A DNA stretch of 16,185 nucleotides, from NCBI GenBank assembly GCA_015057205.1, contig SVEW01000048.1, positions 1 through 16,185 of the forward strand. Reading direction: 5' to 3'. The position numbers were made by a program, and so were the translations under genes. The DNA is from Lachnospiraceae bacterium (lineage in GTDB: Bacteria; Bacillota; Clostridia; Lachnospirales; Lachnospiraceae). Positions within the stretch are counted from its first letter, which is position 1. Each line of letters begins with the position of its first letter. Of this stretch, positions 1 to 7,326 are shown piece after piece. The notes below the pieces were generated by a model that had not been told where the DNA came from, did no database searches, and saw only the letters and a list, made by a program, of their open reading frames with translations.

Positions 1-53
1 GGAGCACAACCTTGCCAAGGTTGGGGTCGCGGGTTCGAGTCCCGTCTCGCGCT
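1..53 (+). tRNA. tRNA-Gly (anticodon GCC), 3' part only
   Basis: The window opens inside the D arm. Visible parts are the anticodon arm CAACC-TTGCCAA-GGTTG (about 8-24; anticodon GCC, glycine, reading GGC/GGU), the variable loop, the T arm GCGGG-TTCGAGT-CCCGT (29-45), the 3' acceptor strand CTCGCGC (46-52) and discriminator T53. The matching 5' acceptor strand lies upstream of the window. The next bases are CTC, so CCA is not encoded and must be added enzymatically. A terminator begins three bases later. Confidence 0.95.
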
Positions 54-55
54 CT

Positions 56-106
56 CTTTATAAGGAAAGAACCATCCCTAGAAGGGATGGTTCTTTTCTT
101 ATAAAG
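56..106 (+). terminator. Long hairpin terminator after tRNA-Gly
   Basis: Positions 56-78 pair with 84-106 as a 23-bp stem with one G-T wobble (65/97) around the 5-nt loop TAGAA. The G+C-rich core (AACCATCCC/GGGATGGTT) is followed by a TTCTTTTCTT tract, so it should stop tRNA transcription. The complementary strand also has a T-rich side, so it could act in both directions. Confidence 0.9.
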
Positions 107-110
107 AATC

Positions 111-205
111 CTGGGCGGGCCTCGAAGGTTGAGCCCTCGTCTTCGACGCGGTCGTCGCTAAACGTACTCCATCGGAGCGCAGCGACGTCTCGCGTTCTTT
201 TTCTA
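111..205. repeat. G+C-rich structured element with a tRNA-tail-like copy
   Basis: By direct count 56 of 85 bases in 111-195 are G or C (66%), well above the neighbours. It can fold into stacked stems: TCGAAG 122-127 with CTTCGA 141-146; ACGCG 146-150 with CGCGT 191-195; CGTCGCT 153-159 with AGCGACG 181-187; CTCC 167-170 with GGAG 174-177. GTCTCGCG at 187-194 repeats the tRNA acceptor end (44-51), and the following bases match imperfectly. A minus-strand reading frame stays open across it, but it has no recognisable domain and appears fortuitous. What it is remains unknown: a dispersed non-coding repeat or a degenerate attachment-site remnant are both possible. Confidence 0.45.
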
Positions 206-622
206 CATTCTGGAAATTGTCTTTTAGGTGGGGTGCATTCCGCGCTTCGCTGAATGAAAATCATGGTCGGATTTATAATATTTACGTGCAAAATGATATT
301 GGCATGAAATGCGGAACGTAAGCTCCAAAAGCCGGTTCCGCGCAAATTGGAGTAATTTGTTTGTTTGGGACGTAAAGAATAGAGAAAGAAAGGGGGAAAG
401 TTACGTACGCAATTAAGAGATTTATAGTTTGAGCCGTAAGGGGACGGGAACGTCGACTGAAAGCTTACAGACCATTTGAAGAATTGATGCGGTGAGGCAC
501 GTAAATTTGAAATCCGGTAAATTCGGCATACGTGCCATAATAGAAAAATAGGAAAAAGGATGGTAAGAATCTTGCAACCTCGCCGGAGAATGTGAAGCGC
601 GGTTTGGTATGCCTATCACATC
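206..622. other. Gene-poor spacer downstream of lysR
   Basis: I see no supported gene. Short open frames exist on the minus strand (for example 422-619, starting GTG), but they lack a Shine-Dalgarno and any recognisable motif. The stretch does hold an 8-bp inverted repeat GGCACGTA (496-503) / TACGTGCC (529-536) with an inner AATTT/AAATT pair, a weaker dyad ATGTGA (590-595) / TCACAT (616-621) just past the lysR stop, and an excess of the palindrome ACGT. No hairpin here carries a clear T-run for the leftward lysR transcript. Confidence 0.4.
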
Positions 623-1498
623 TTAATTAAATGTTTCCGCGTATTCCTTTAGGCTTTGACGGAAAACGTTCACCAGTGGTGGTATGGTGACGTTGTTTCG
701 TACACAAAGTTTTAGGGTGCGGTGACGTGTTTTGTCCAATGGTTTGATGAGGACTTGGTAACGCAGGGGCTTGAACAGGAGTGCATAGTCCATGCAGATG
801 CCAAGTCCTTTTTCAACCATAGAAAGCATGACATTAACGTCACTGACCTCGTAGGCGATGCGCGGAATCACTTTCTGATGTTCCAAGAAGTTGGTGATGT
901 CGTAGTCCTCAATTTCCTTTAGGCGGATGGTGTTCTCTGTGGAAAAAGCTTTTACCGGGAATACTTTGGTGGCGGCATAGGGACTGTCCATTGGAACTGC
1001 AGCAACCAACGCATCGGTAAATAATTCGATGCTATCGTATCGGTCGGCCAAAGGGGTTGGTAAGATGCATAAATCCACTTCGCCACGGCGCAGGAGATTG
1101 GAAATATCCGCATCTTCGCCTTCCACCAGTTCAATCTTGATATTGGGATAGTGGTTCTGAAACTCTTTCAATGCCCCGGGCAAAATATTAGCGGAAATAC
1201 TAAAGGGGGCGCCAAGTCGAATGGTACCCTGGGCAAATCCGTGGAGTGCCGATACTGTGTAATTCAGGCGCTCGTAATCCTGTAAAAGACGTCGGGCGTC
1301 TTCCTGTAATGCCATACCTTCCGGCGTAATGGCAAGTCCATCGTGATTTCTGGTAAAAAGTGTAAGCTGCCATTCTTTTTCTAGCTCCATAATCATCTTA
1401 CTAACAGCGGACTGTGTGTATCCCATGTCAGCCGCAGCTTTGGAAATGCTTTTTCGTTCTGCCACTTTTAAAAAAGCGGTATACTTTTGTGTGTTCAT
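623..1498 (-). CDS. LysR-family transcriptional regulator
   Basis: A 291-residue protein of normal LysR length. The N-terminal winged helix-turn-helix is clear: residues 17-36 read SISKAAADMGYTQSAVSKMI, followed by ELEKEWQLTLFTRN and TPEG, the usual wing and linker. Residues about 88-288 form the periplasmic-binding-protein-like effector domain (for example GTIRLGAPFSI). The start is fixed by AGGAGG at 1509-1504, five bases before the ATG. It is transcribed divergently from nhaC, and a T-N11-A dyad in the shared gap makes it the probable local regulator of nhaC and of itself. The effector ligand cannot be read from the sequence. Subfamily unknown; family assignment is firm. Confidence 0.93.
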   Translation of the reverse strand: MNTQKYTAFLKVAERKSISKAAADMGYTQSAVSKMIMELEKEWQLTLFTRNHDGLAITPEGMALQEDARRLLQDYERLNYTVSALHGFAQGTIRLGAPFSISANILPGALKEFQNHYPNIKIELVEGEDADISNLLRRGEVDLCILPTPLADRYDSIELFTDALVAAVPMDSPYAATKVFPVKAFSTENTIRLKEIEDYDITNFLEHQKVIPRIAYEVSDVNVMLSMVEKGLGICMDYALLFKPLRYQVLIKPLDKTRHRTLKLCVRNNVTIPPLVNVFRQSLKEYAETFN

Positions 1499-1509
1499 AG
1501 AATCCTCCT

Positions 1510-1524
1510 ATTCCAATATGGAAT
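1510..1524. promoter_or_regulatory. Candidate LysR binding box (T-N11-A dyad)
   Basis: ATTCCA-ATA-TGGAAT is a perfect 6-bp dyad fitting the T-N11-A rule (T1511, A1523) typical of LysR-type regulators. Its centre (1517) lies about 65 bp before the predicted nhaC start (about 1582), the classical recognition-site position. A second dyad, GAATGT (1521-1526) / ACATTC (1539-1544), shares its right half and extends towards -38, as expected of an activation site. The assignment rests on position and symmetry only. Confidence 0.6.
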
Positions 1525-1546
1525 GTATGTGATGAAAAACATTCGC

Positions 1547-1575
1547 TTTTCTACTACCTAAAAACATTATATAAT
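1547..1575 (+). promoter_or_regulatory. nhaC promoter
   Basis: A perfect -10 TATAAT lies at 1570-1575. At 17-bp spacing the -35 position (1547-1552) reads TTTTCT, a poor match, which fits a promoter needing an activator. The predicted start near 1582 gives a leader of about 32 nt with AGGAGG at 1603-1608. Confidence 0.6.
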
Positions 1576-1594
1576 AGGTTTCGGTGAAAAACAA
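1566..1594 (-). promoter_or_regulatory. lysR promoter, sharing its -10 with nhaC
   Basis: On the minus strand TTGTTT (1594-1589), a 17-bp spacer and TATAAT (1571-1566) form a good sigma-A-type promoter. Its -10 overlaps the nhaC -10 inside the palindrome ATTATATAAT (1566-1575), so the two promoters face each other and probably exclude each other. Confidence 0.55.
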
Positions 1595-1613
1595 ATGTAT
1601 TTAGGAGGAAATC

Positions 1614-3062
1614 ATGGAGAGAAAAATTCGTCAAGCAACGTTAGGAGAATCGTTATTCTCACTTATGTTTTTGGTGGTATGTCTGGCGGTTGGAATTATT
1701 GGTTACAAAACCGATCCTCATGTACCGATGTTCGTGGGCTCCTTCGGAGCGATTTTCATTTCGTATCGTTTAGGATATCGATGGGAAGAAATTGAAAGCT
1801 TTATGATGAAAGGGATTCAAAAGGTGGTACCGTCTATTGTGATTTTGATTGTTATCGGAATGCTGATTGGCGTATGGTTGGATTCCGGCGTGGTGCCATC
1901 CATGATTTATTACGGATTGAAAGTGTTAAAACCTTCCATTTTTTATCTGGCAACGGTTGTGATTTGTTCCATTACCTCAGTCGCAACCGGTTCCTCCTGG
2001 GGTACAATGGGTACCATGGGTGTTGCCTTGATGGGTATTGCAGTGGGACTTGACATGAGCCTTCCGATTACGGCAGGGGCAATTGTGTCCGGTTCTTACT
2101 TTGGAGATAAGATGAGTCCGTTATCCGACACAACCAACCTCGCACCGGCTATGGCTGGATGTGATGTTATCAGCGGTATTCGCTTTATGATGATTCCTAC
2201 GGGAATTTCCTATGCAATTTCTTTGGTTGTTTTTTTTGTGCTCGGACTTGGACACAGTAGTGCGCATGCAGACTTAAGTGGCGTGACCAAAATCTCAGAC
2301 GCCATGGCAGAAACCTTTACGATTTCTCCGGTACACTTTTTGCCGGTAATCATTGTGCTTGTAGCAGTTGCTTGTAAAGTGCCGGCGATTCCGGGGATTA
2401 CTTTGGGAATCATATTTGGTGCCATCATTGGTCTGATTACCCAGCCGGGCTGTACCATTAAGACATTGATGGATTGTGCTATTAATGGATATGTTTCCAA
2501 CACCGGGTTTGAGATGATGGATAATCTTCTTACCAAAGGTGGGTTGCTTTCAATGATGAGTACCTGCGCTATGGCGATTATTGCCATGATGTACGGTGGC
2601 ATTATGGAAGAGACCGGACAGCTTCAGTCTGTTGCCAATTTTATTACCAGAAAAATCAGAAGACGTGCAGGTCTTGTGGGCGCAACCATGGGTTGTAGCA
2701 TTATCGCCAACGTGATTATGGCAGACCAGTATGTTTCCTTGATTGTGCCGGGCAGAATGTTTGCATCAAAATATAAGGATATGAAAATGCATCCGGTATG
2801 CTTAGCTAACGCCATTGCATCTTCCGGTGCAGTAACCAGCGCATTGGTGCCGTGGAATACATGTGGTTTGTATGTGGCGTCCACTTTGGGAATTGGCGTG
2901 TTTTCTTATTTGCCATATGCAGTGTTTAACTATCTGACTCCGCTAGTGGTGCTCTTACTTGCTTATTTAAAAATTACCATTACGGATGAAGAAGGGGTAC
3001 GCTTAATTCATACCAGGACTGACGGAAACGATGCGGGTGAAGAGCAGAGTATGGCGGCATAA
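1614..3062 (+). CDS. nhaC: Na+/H+ antiporter, NhaC family
   Basis: A 482-residue integral membrane protein with about eleven to twelve hydrophobic segments. It should exchange internal Na+ for external H+, supporting pH and sodium homeostasis. The family signature is obvious: SYFGDKMSPLSDTTNLAP at residues 161-178, preceded by ATGSSWGTMGTMG and followed later by MADQYVSLIVPGRMF and LVPWNTCG, all typical of NhaC-type antiporters. The start has AGGAGG five bases upstream. NhaC-like proteins include some members with organic substrates (for example malate/lactate exchange in MleN), so the exact ions are not proven. It stands alone between its own promoter and a strong terminator, opposite the LysR gene that probably controls it. 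Confidence 0.92.
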   Translation: MERKIRQATLGESLFSLMFLVVCLAVGIIGYKTDPHVPMFVGSFGAIFISYRLGYRWEEIESFMMKGIQKVVPSIVILIVIGMLIGVWLDSGVVPSMIYYGLKVLKPSIFYLATVVICSITSVATGSSWGTMGTMGVALMGIAVGLDMSLPITAGAIVSGSYFGDKMSPLSDTTNLAPAMAGCDVISGIRFMMIPTGISYAISLVVFFVLGLGHSSAHADLSGVTKISDAMAETFTISPVHFLPVIIVLVAVACKVPAIPGITLGIIFGAIIGLITQPGCTIKTLMDCAINGYVSNTGFEMMDNLLTKGGLLSMMSTCAMAIIAMMYGGIMEETGQLQSVANFITRKIRRRAGLVGATMGCSIIANVIMADQYVSLIVPGRMFASKYKDMKMHPVCLANAIASSGAVTSALVPWNTCGLYVASTLGIGVFSYLPYAVFNYLTPLVVLLLAYLKITITDEEGVRLIHTRTDGNDAGEEQSMAA

Positions 3063-3094
3063 GCTTGATATTGTAGGATATAGGAATTTTACAT

Positions 3095-3120
3095 AAAAAA
3101 GGGGCGAAAGCCCCTTTTTG
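3095..3120 (+). terminator. Terminator of nhaC
   Basis: AAAAAGGGGC (3096-3105), loop GAAA, GCCCCTTTTT (3110-3119): a 10-bp stem with a stable tetraloop running directly into the T tract, 32 bp after the nhaC stop. The A tract on the left arm makes it potentially bidirectional. Confidence 0.95.
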
Positions 3121-3287
3121 TGTTTTATGCGTTCACGAAACGGATATTGGTTCGCCAAAAAACAACCATATATTCAGAATAGTTTAAGGCAATGTGGGAA
3201 TATTCACAATTCTAACAATAGTTTATGGTATATTCAAGAGGTAACTGATTACTGTAGAGAGGTGCATGCATTGTGCGGAGGATTCAG

Positions 3288-6200
3288 ATGGAAAAATATA
3301 GATATAATGAAAAAGAATTAGCGTTCATTGAAGCGAGTTGCGTGCCGATTGCAGTTTACCAGTTCATAAACGAGCGCGTGGTTACCATCGCATTGTCGGA
3401 TGGATTTTGCGAGCTGATGAACTTTAAAAATATAGAAGAAGCATACGACTTTATGGATAGCGATATGTATTGCCATATTCACTCGGATGATGTGACGAAA
3501 GTCGCCAATGCAACATTGAATTTTGTAGAGAACGGTGGGGAATACAATATTTCTTATCGCAGAAAACGCGGGGATAATTATATTGTTTTGCATGCCATTG
3601 GAAAACAGATATATAAGGAAAATGGAGAGCGGGTTGCTGTTGTACAGTATACCGATGAAGGCTTATATAATTCCGCTGGCGAATACAAAGCTGTAGCCGG
3701 AATGAATCATGATTATTTGACCGGATTGCCGGACATGAATTATTTCTTTAAGTTGGCGGAAACTTACCGAAATAGAGCCAAACAAGAAGGAAAAAATCTG
3801 GTTATGCTATTTTTTAATTTGAAAGGGATGCAGGCATATAATCAGCGCTATGGCTATGCAGCGGGAGATGAACTGATTAAGGAAGTTGCCCGGTTATTGA
3901 TTGAGACATTTGGCCATGATAATTGTTGCAGGACAACGGCAGATCATTTTGCCGGTTGTGCAGAACGGGATGGCATTGATGAGTGTTTGGCAGAGCTCAT
4001 AGAGAAATGGAAGCATATTAATCAAGGGCGGGGGCTACCGGTAAAGATTGGTGTATACGATACGAAATATGGAATGGTAGGAGCCGCTACGGCTACTGAC
4101 AGAGCAAAAATGGCCAGTGATAGTTGCGGTGATATTTTTGAGTCGAAGGTGGCATATTTTACCATGGACATGTTGCACCGTGCAGAAGAGCGGCAATATA
4201 TTTATGAAAATCTGGGACGAGCTATGGAGGAAGGGTGGATTAAGGTACATTATCAACCGATTGTTCGTACTTCCAATGGAAAAGTGTGTAATGAAGAGGC
4301 GTTGGTTCGATGGGAGGATCCGGAAAAAGGACGCCTTGCACCGGAAGGTTTTATTCCAATTTTGGAAGATGCGAAGGTGATGTATAAACTTGATCTGTAT
4401 GTGTTAGAACAAGTTATTAAAAAGCTCAAGCTGCAGGCGGAGACCGGGCTGAGTATTGTGCCGAATTCCATTAATTTGTCAAAGAGCGATTTTTATGCAT
4501 GCAATATGCCGGAAGAAATACGAAGAAGAGTCGATGAGGCAGGAATTGACCGTGGAGAAATTGTAATTGAGTTAAGTGAGCGCTCTATTATAAACGATAC
4601 GGAGTTTATGACTTCCCAGGTAGATTTATTGCGAGAACTGGGATTTAGTGTGTGGCTGGATGATTTTGGACAAGTATATTCTTCTCCGGAATTGTTGCAA
4701 AAGACCCATTTTGATGTAATTAAGCTGGATAAGTCTTATGTCGATCAGATAGATAAAAATGAAAATAGTAAAATTGTTATTGCAGAGTTAGTGCGCCTGG
4801 CAAGTGGCCTTGGCAGTGAGACGGTTGCAGAAGGTGTGGAAAACCAAAAAGTCAGCGATTTTCTGAACGAAATTGGATGCACCCGTTTGCAAGGATATTG
4901 TTATGGTGAGCCGATTGATTTTGAAAAGATTCTGGAAAGAAATAAGCGTGGAATTCAAATTGGCTTTGAAAATCCGAAGGAAGCTGAGTATTATGCTGCA
5001 TTGGGAAATGTAAATATGTATGATATGTCGTCAGTTTCGGATGAAGCGGATAGTCTGCGGGATTATTTCGATACCATGCCGATGTTTATTGTGGAAGTGC
5101 GGCAAGATGAAATAAGGCATATAAAAGGGAATAAGTCCTATAAACGATTTATGGAAAAGACGTATCCTTCATTTCGTGAAAATAGTCAGGGCTATGTGAA
5201 AGGGATCGGAGACGATATCTTTTTTGATGCCGTGCTTCAGTGCAGAGATAGCGGTAAACCATTGATTATTTCTATTCGTGGAAAAAAGAATGATGTGATT
5301 CATCTTTTTATCAGGAAGATTGCAACGAATGCGGAAAACGATGCAGTTGCCCTTTCGGTGGTTATTTTGGGTTATGTTGACAACGATGCGGAATTGCGCC
5401 ATAAAGAGGAATTAAAGCGAATAAAACAAGAGCGGAAAATCTATGCAAGAATAACGGCTCTTAACGGTGATATTATTAGCATTTTTGCGGTGGATTTAAA
5501 AACGGATAATTTTGTCAGGTACGTTATGAATGAGAATTACCGGCATTGGGAACTGGAGAATGAAGGCCAGGATTTCTATGAGAAAATTCGGGAAAATAGT
5601 CTTCATATGGTTTATAGTGAGGACAGAAAACGATTCCTGGCACAGTTTACAAAAGAAAATGTGACCCGGACGATTGCAAGCAATGGCGTCTTTTTGCTAA
5701 GTGTGCGGTTACTTTATGATGGAGAACCGCGATATGCCAGTATTAAGGGGGCCATCGTTGAGGAGGATGATGTATCAAGGCTGATTATTGGTATTGTAGA
5801 TGTGGATTCTGAGGTTAGAAAGGAACAGAATTACTATAGAAATTTAGCTGAAATCAGTAAAATTGCAAACCTGGATTCCTTGACCGGCGTGAAAAATAAG
5901 CATGCCTACATAGATGCAGAAGCAAAATTGAATAGTCAGATTGCGGGTTTGACAGCGCCGGAATTTGCGATTGTGGTGTTTGATATAAATGGATTGAAGA
6001 TTATTAACGATACCCTTGGGCATCAGGCTGGGGATGAGTTTATTAAAGAAGGATGTAAAATTATCTGTAATCATTTTCAACATAGTCCGGTATACCGGGT
6101 TGGTGGCGATGAATTTGTAGTAATCGTCCAAGGACAGGATTACAAGAATATCGATAAAATTATGGCGGATTTTACAGCCGATAATATGGAACGCCAGAAG

Positions 6201-6356
6201 GCTGATAGGGTGGTTATTGCCAGTGGAATGGCAAGATATACCGGAGAGCGAAGCGTATCTCTTGTTTTCGAGCGGGCAGATGATAGCATGTACAAGAATA
6301 AGAAATCATTGAAATTAGAAAAAAGTACTTTTCATTGCGCAATAAGTGTGTTATAG
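3288..6356 (+). CDS. PAS/GGDEF/EAL/PAS/GGDEF cyclic-di-GMP turnover protein
   Basis: A 1022-residue signalling protein with no transmembrane segment, so probably cytoplasmic. Order: PAS-like sensor (about 10-120); a degenerate GGDEF domain (about 137-290) whose signature is TADHF at 217-221; an EAL phosphodiesterase domain (about 300-550) with EAL at 337-339, INLS, IELSE, DD at 458-459, KLDKSYV and AEGVE (catalytic-loop Glu 515) all kept; two PAS-like stretches (about 565-700 and 715-845); and a second GGDEF domain (about 860-1010) with intact GGDEF at 939-943 and no RxxD inhibitory site before it. It may both break and make c-di-GMP. Loop 6 of the EAL reads DDFGQVYSS instead of the usual DDFGTGYSS. 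ATG 3288 is chosen over GTG 3273 because GGAGGA (3277-3282) fits it. No convincing promoter was found; a TATATT at 3229-3234 is a weak candidate. Confidence 0.93.
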   Translation: MEKYRYNEKELAFIEASCVPIAVYQFINERVVTIALSDGFCELMNFKNIEEAYDFMDSDMYCHIHSDDVTKVANATLNFVENGGEYNISYRRKRGDNYIVLHAIGKQIYKENGERVAVVQYTDEGLYNSAGEYKAVAGMNHDYLTGLPDMNYFFKLAETYRNRAKQEGKNLVMLFFNLKGMQAYNQRYGYAAGDELIKEVARLLIETFGHDNCCRTTADHFAGCAERDGIDECLAELIEKWKHINQGRGLPVKIGVYDTKYGMVGAATATDRAKMASDSCGDIFESKVAYFTMDMLHRAEERQYIYENLGRAMEEGWIKVHYQPIVRTSNGKVCNEEALVRWEDPEKGRLAPEGFIPILEDAKVMYKLDLYVLEQVIKKLKLQAETGLSIVPNSINLSKSDFYACNMPEEIRRRVDEAGIDRGEIVIELSERSIINDTEFMTSQVDLLRELGFSVWLDDFGQVYSSPELLQKTHFDVIKLDKSYVDQIDKNENSKIVIAELVRLASGLGSETVAEGVENQKVSDFLNEIGCTRLQGYCYGEPIDFEKILERNKRGIQIGFENPKEAEYYAALGNVNMYDMSSVSDEADSLRDYFDTMPMFIVEVRQDEIRHIKGNKSYKRFMEKTYPSFRENSQGYVKGIGDDIFFDAVLQCRDSGKPLIISIRGKKNDVIHLFIRKIATNAENDAVALSVVILGYVDNDAELRHKEELKRIKQERKIYARITALNGDIISIFAVDLKTDNFVRYVMNENYRHWELENEGQDFYEKIRENSLHMVYSEDRKRFLAQFTKENVTRTIASNGVFLLSVRLLYDGEPRYASIKGAIVEEDDVSRLIIGIVDVDSEVRKEQNYYRNLAEISKIANLDSLTGVKNKHAYIDAEAKLNSQIAGLTAPEFAIVVFDINGLKIINDTLGHQAGDEFIKEGCKIICNHFQHSPVYRVGGDEFVVIVQGQDYKNIDKIMADFTADNMERQKADRVVIASGMARYTGERSVSLVFERADDSMYKNKKSLKLEKSTFHCAISVL

Positions 6357-6378
6357 TTTTTAGTTGCGTGATGAAAGG
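6328..6378 (+). promoter_or_regulatory. Hairpin masking the yitT ribosome binding site
   Basis: Positions 6328-6342 pair with 6364-6378: 15 consecutive pairs including three G-T wobbles, around a 21-nt loop. The right arm contains AAAGG of the AAAGGAG Shine-Dalgarno (6374-6380), and the loop contains the stop codon of the upstream gene (6354-6356). A ribosome finishing the upstream gene would open it, suggesting translational coupling. Confidence 0.5.
6329..6357 (+). promoter_or_regulatory. Possible internal promoter for yitT
   Basis: TTTTCA (6329-6334), 17 bp, TATAGT (6352-6357) is a modest sigma-A-like match. A transcript starting near 6364 would lack the left arm of the masking hairpin. 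Weak sequence evidence only. Confidence 0.3.
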
Positions 6379-6387
6379 AGAGTAAGC

Positions 6388-7224
6388 ATGAAAAGTCAAT
6401 TGAAAACTATTTTTATGGTTGTTTTAGGTAATTTTATTTATGCGTTGGGCGTACAGATTTTCCTTGTACCATCGAACATTGTAACGGCAGGTGCCACCGG
6501 TCTTGGTTTGATTATACAACATCTGCTTCACATAAATTTATCCATGGCGGTATTGGGAATTAACATAGCGCTGATGCTTTTGGGACTTGTTTGTCTGGGA
6601 AAAGACTTTTTCATCGGAAGTCTTGCAGGAAGTTTATCTTTTCCGCTGGAACTGGCCTTTGTGGAAAAATATCTAAAGGGAATTGTATTAACGAAAGATC
6701 CGCTTTTGTGTACTATTTTTCTGGGATTGACGGTAGGAATTTCCCTTGCCGTTATCATTCGCTCCGGGGCATCTTCAGGAGGAATGGATATTCCGCCCAT
6801 TATTTTGTACCGCAAATTCAAGATTCCAATGTCAGCCAGTATGTATGCCTTTGATGGTGGAATCGTGATAGCGTTATGTAAGTTTTATCCGGTTGAATCT
6901 ATTCTTTACGGAATTATTTTGGTTATGATTTACACGATGGCGCTGGATAAATTCCTGTTGTTTGGTGCAACCAAGGTAGAGCTTAAGATTGTGAGTCAGA
7001 AGTCAGATGCCATCAAGGAAGCAATTTATGATAGCATAGACCGCGGTGTGACCCTGATAAGTGCAAAGGGTGGATTTGCGGAAAATGAATTTGATATGAT
7101 ATTTACGGTTGTTAGCAGCCGGGAACTAGTGAAATTAGAAAAACAGATTAAAGAGATAGATCCAATGTGTTTCTTGACCGTTAGTCAGGTGACGGAAGTA
7201 AAGGGACGCGGGTTCTCTTTCTAA
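6388..7224 (+). CDS. YitT family membrane protein (DUF161 + DUF2179)
   Basis: A 278-residue protein with about five to six hydrophobic segments in the first 190 residues (starting FMVVLGNFIYALGVQIFLVP), then a soluble C-terminal domain of about 80 residues ending LTVSQVTEVKGRGF, the typical YitT plan of a membrane domain plus DUF2179. Family hallmarks include the PSNIVTAGATGL stretch and RSGASSGGMDI. The biochemical role of the family is not established; a transport role is often assumed. ATG 6388 is chosen because AAAGGAG (6374-6380) precedes it; an in-frame TTG at 6364 lacks such a site. It follows the c-di-GMP gene by 31 bp without a terminator, so the two are probably cotranscribed, and a hairpin can hide its ribosome binding site. 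Confidence 0.88.
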   Translation: MKSQLKTIFMVVLGNFIYALGVQIFLVPSNIVTAGATGLGLIIQHLLHINLSMAVLGINIALMLLGLVCLGKDFFIGSLAGSLSFPLELAFVEKYLKGIVLTKDPLLCTIFLGLTVGISLAVIIRSGASSGGMDIPPIILYRKFKIPMSASMYAFDGGIVIALCKFYPVESILYGIILVMIYTMALDKFLLFGATKVELKIVSQKSDAIKEAIYDSIDRGVTLISAKGGFAENEFDMIFTVVSSRELVKLEKQIKEIDPMCFLTVSQVTEVKGRGFSF

Positions 7225-7246
7225 AAATAAAGTATGTTAGACGAAA

Positions 7247-7326
7247 GCCCGCAAGGGGTTATGCGCACTGCGATTTCAAGTTGAAGGCTTGCAAGCAGCA
7301 GCATTCCCTTTGCGGGCGTTTTTTAT
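7247..7326 (+). terminator. Terminator of yitT
   Basis: GCCCGCAA (7247-7254) pairs with TTGCGGGC (7310-7317), and the pairing continues inward (GGGG with CCC, ATGC with GCAT). A T-run follows directly (7319-7324). The large apical region contains GCTTGCAAGC and TTCAAGTTGAA, so it may branch. The T-run overlaps the stop codon of the convergent gene; on the minus strand only three T residues follow the stem, so stopping should favour the plus strand. Confidence 0.85.

Noticed and set aside
58..345. 95-codon open frame on the minus strand across the structured element
   Set aside because: It runs through the tRNA terminator and the G+C-rich fold, and it has no recognisable domain. The open frame is most simply explained by base composition, although a repeated element encoding similar peptides elsewhere could change this.
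422..619. 65-codon minus-strand frame downstream of lysR
   Set aside because: It begins with GTG without a Shine-Dalgarno, and its composition is not protein-like.
1..622. Integrated element at tRNA-Gly
   Set aside because: There is no integrase gene, and the tRNA-tail copy at 187 is short and imperfect, so an integrated element cannot be claimed from this window.
3273..3275. GTG start for the c-di-GMP gene, adding five residues
   Set aside because: GGAGGA at 3277-3282 lies after this GTG and is correctly placed for ATG 3288.
3118..3321. 67-codon plus-strand frame between nhaC and the c-di-GMP gene
   Set aside because: It starts in the nhaC terminator and overlaps the beginning of the well-supported gene in another frame, with no ribosome binding site.
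6364..6366. TTG start for the YitT protein, adding eight residues
   Set aside because: AAAGGAG (6374-6380) is inside that extension and properly spaced for ATG 6388.
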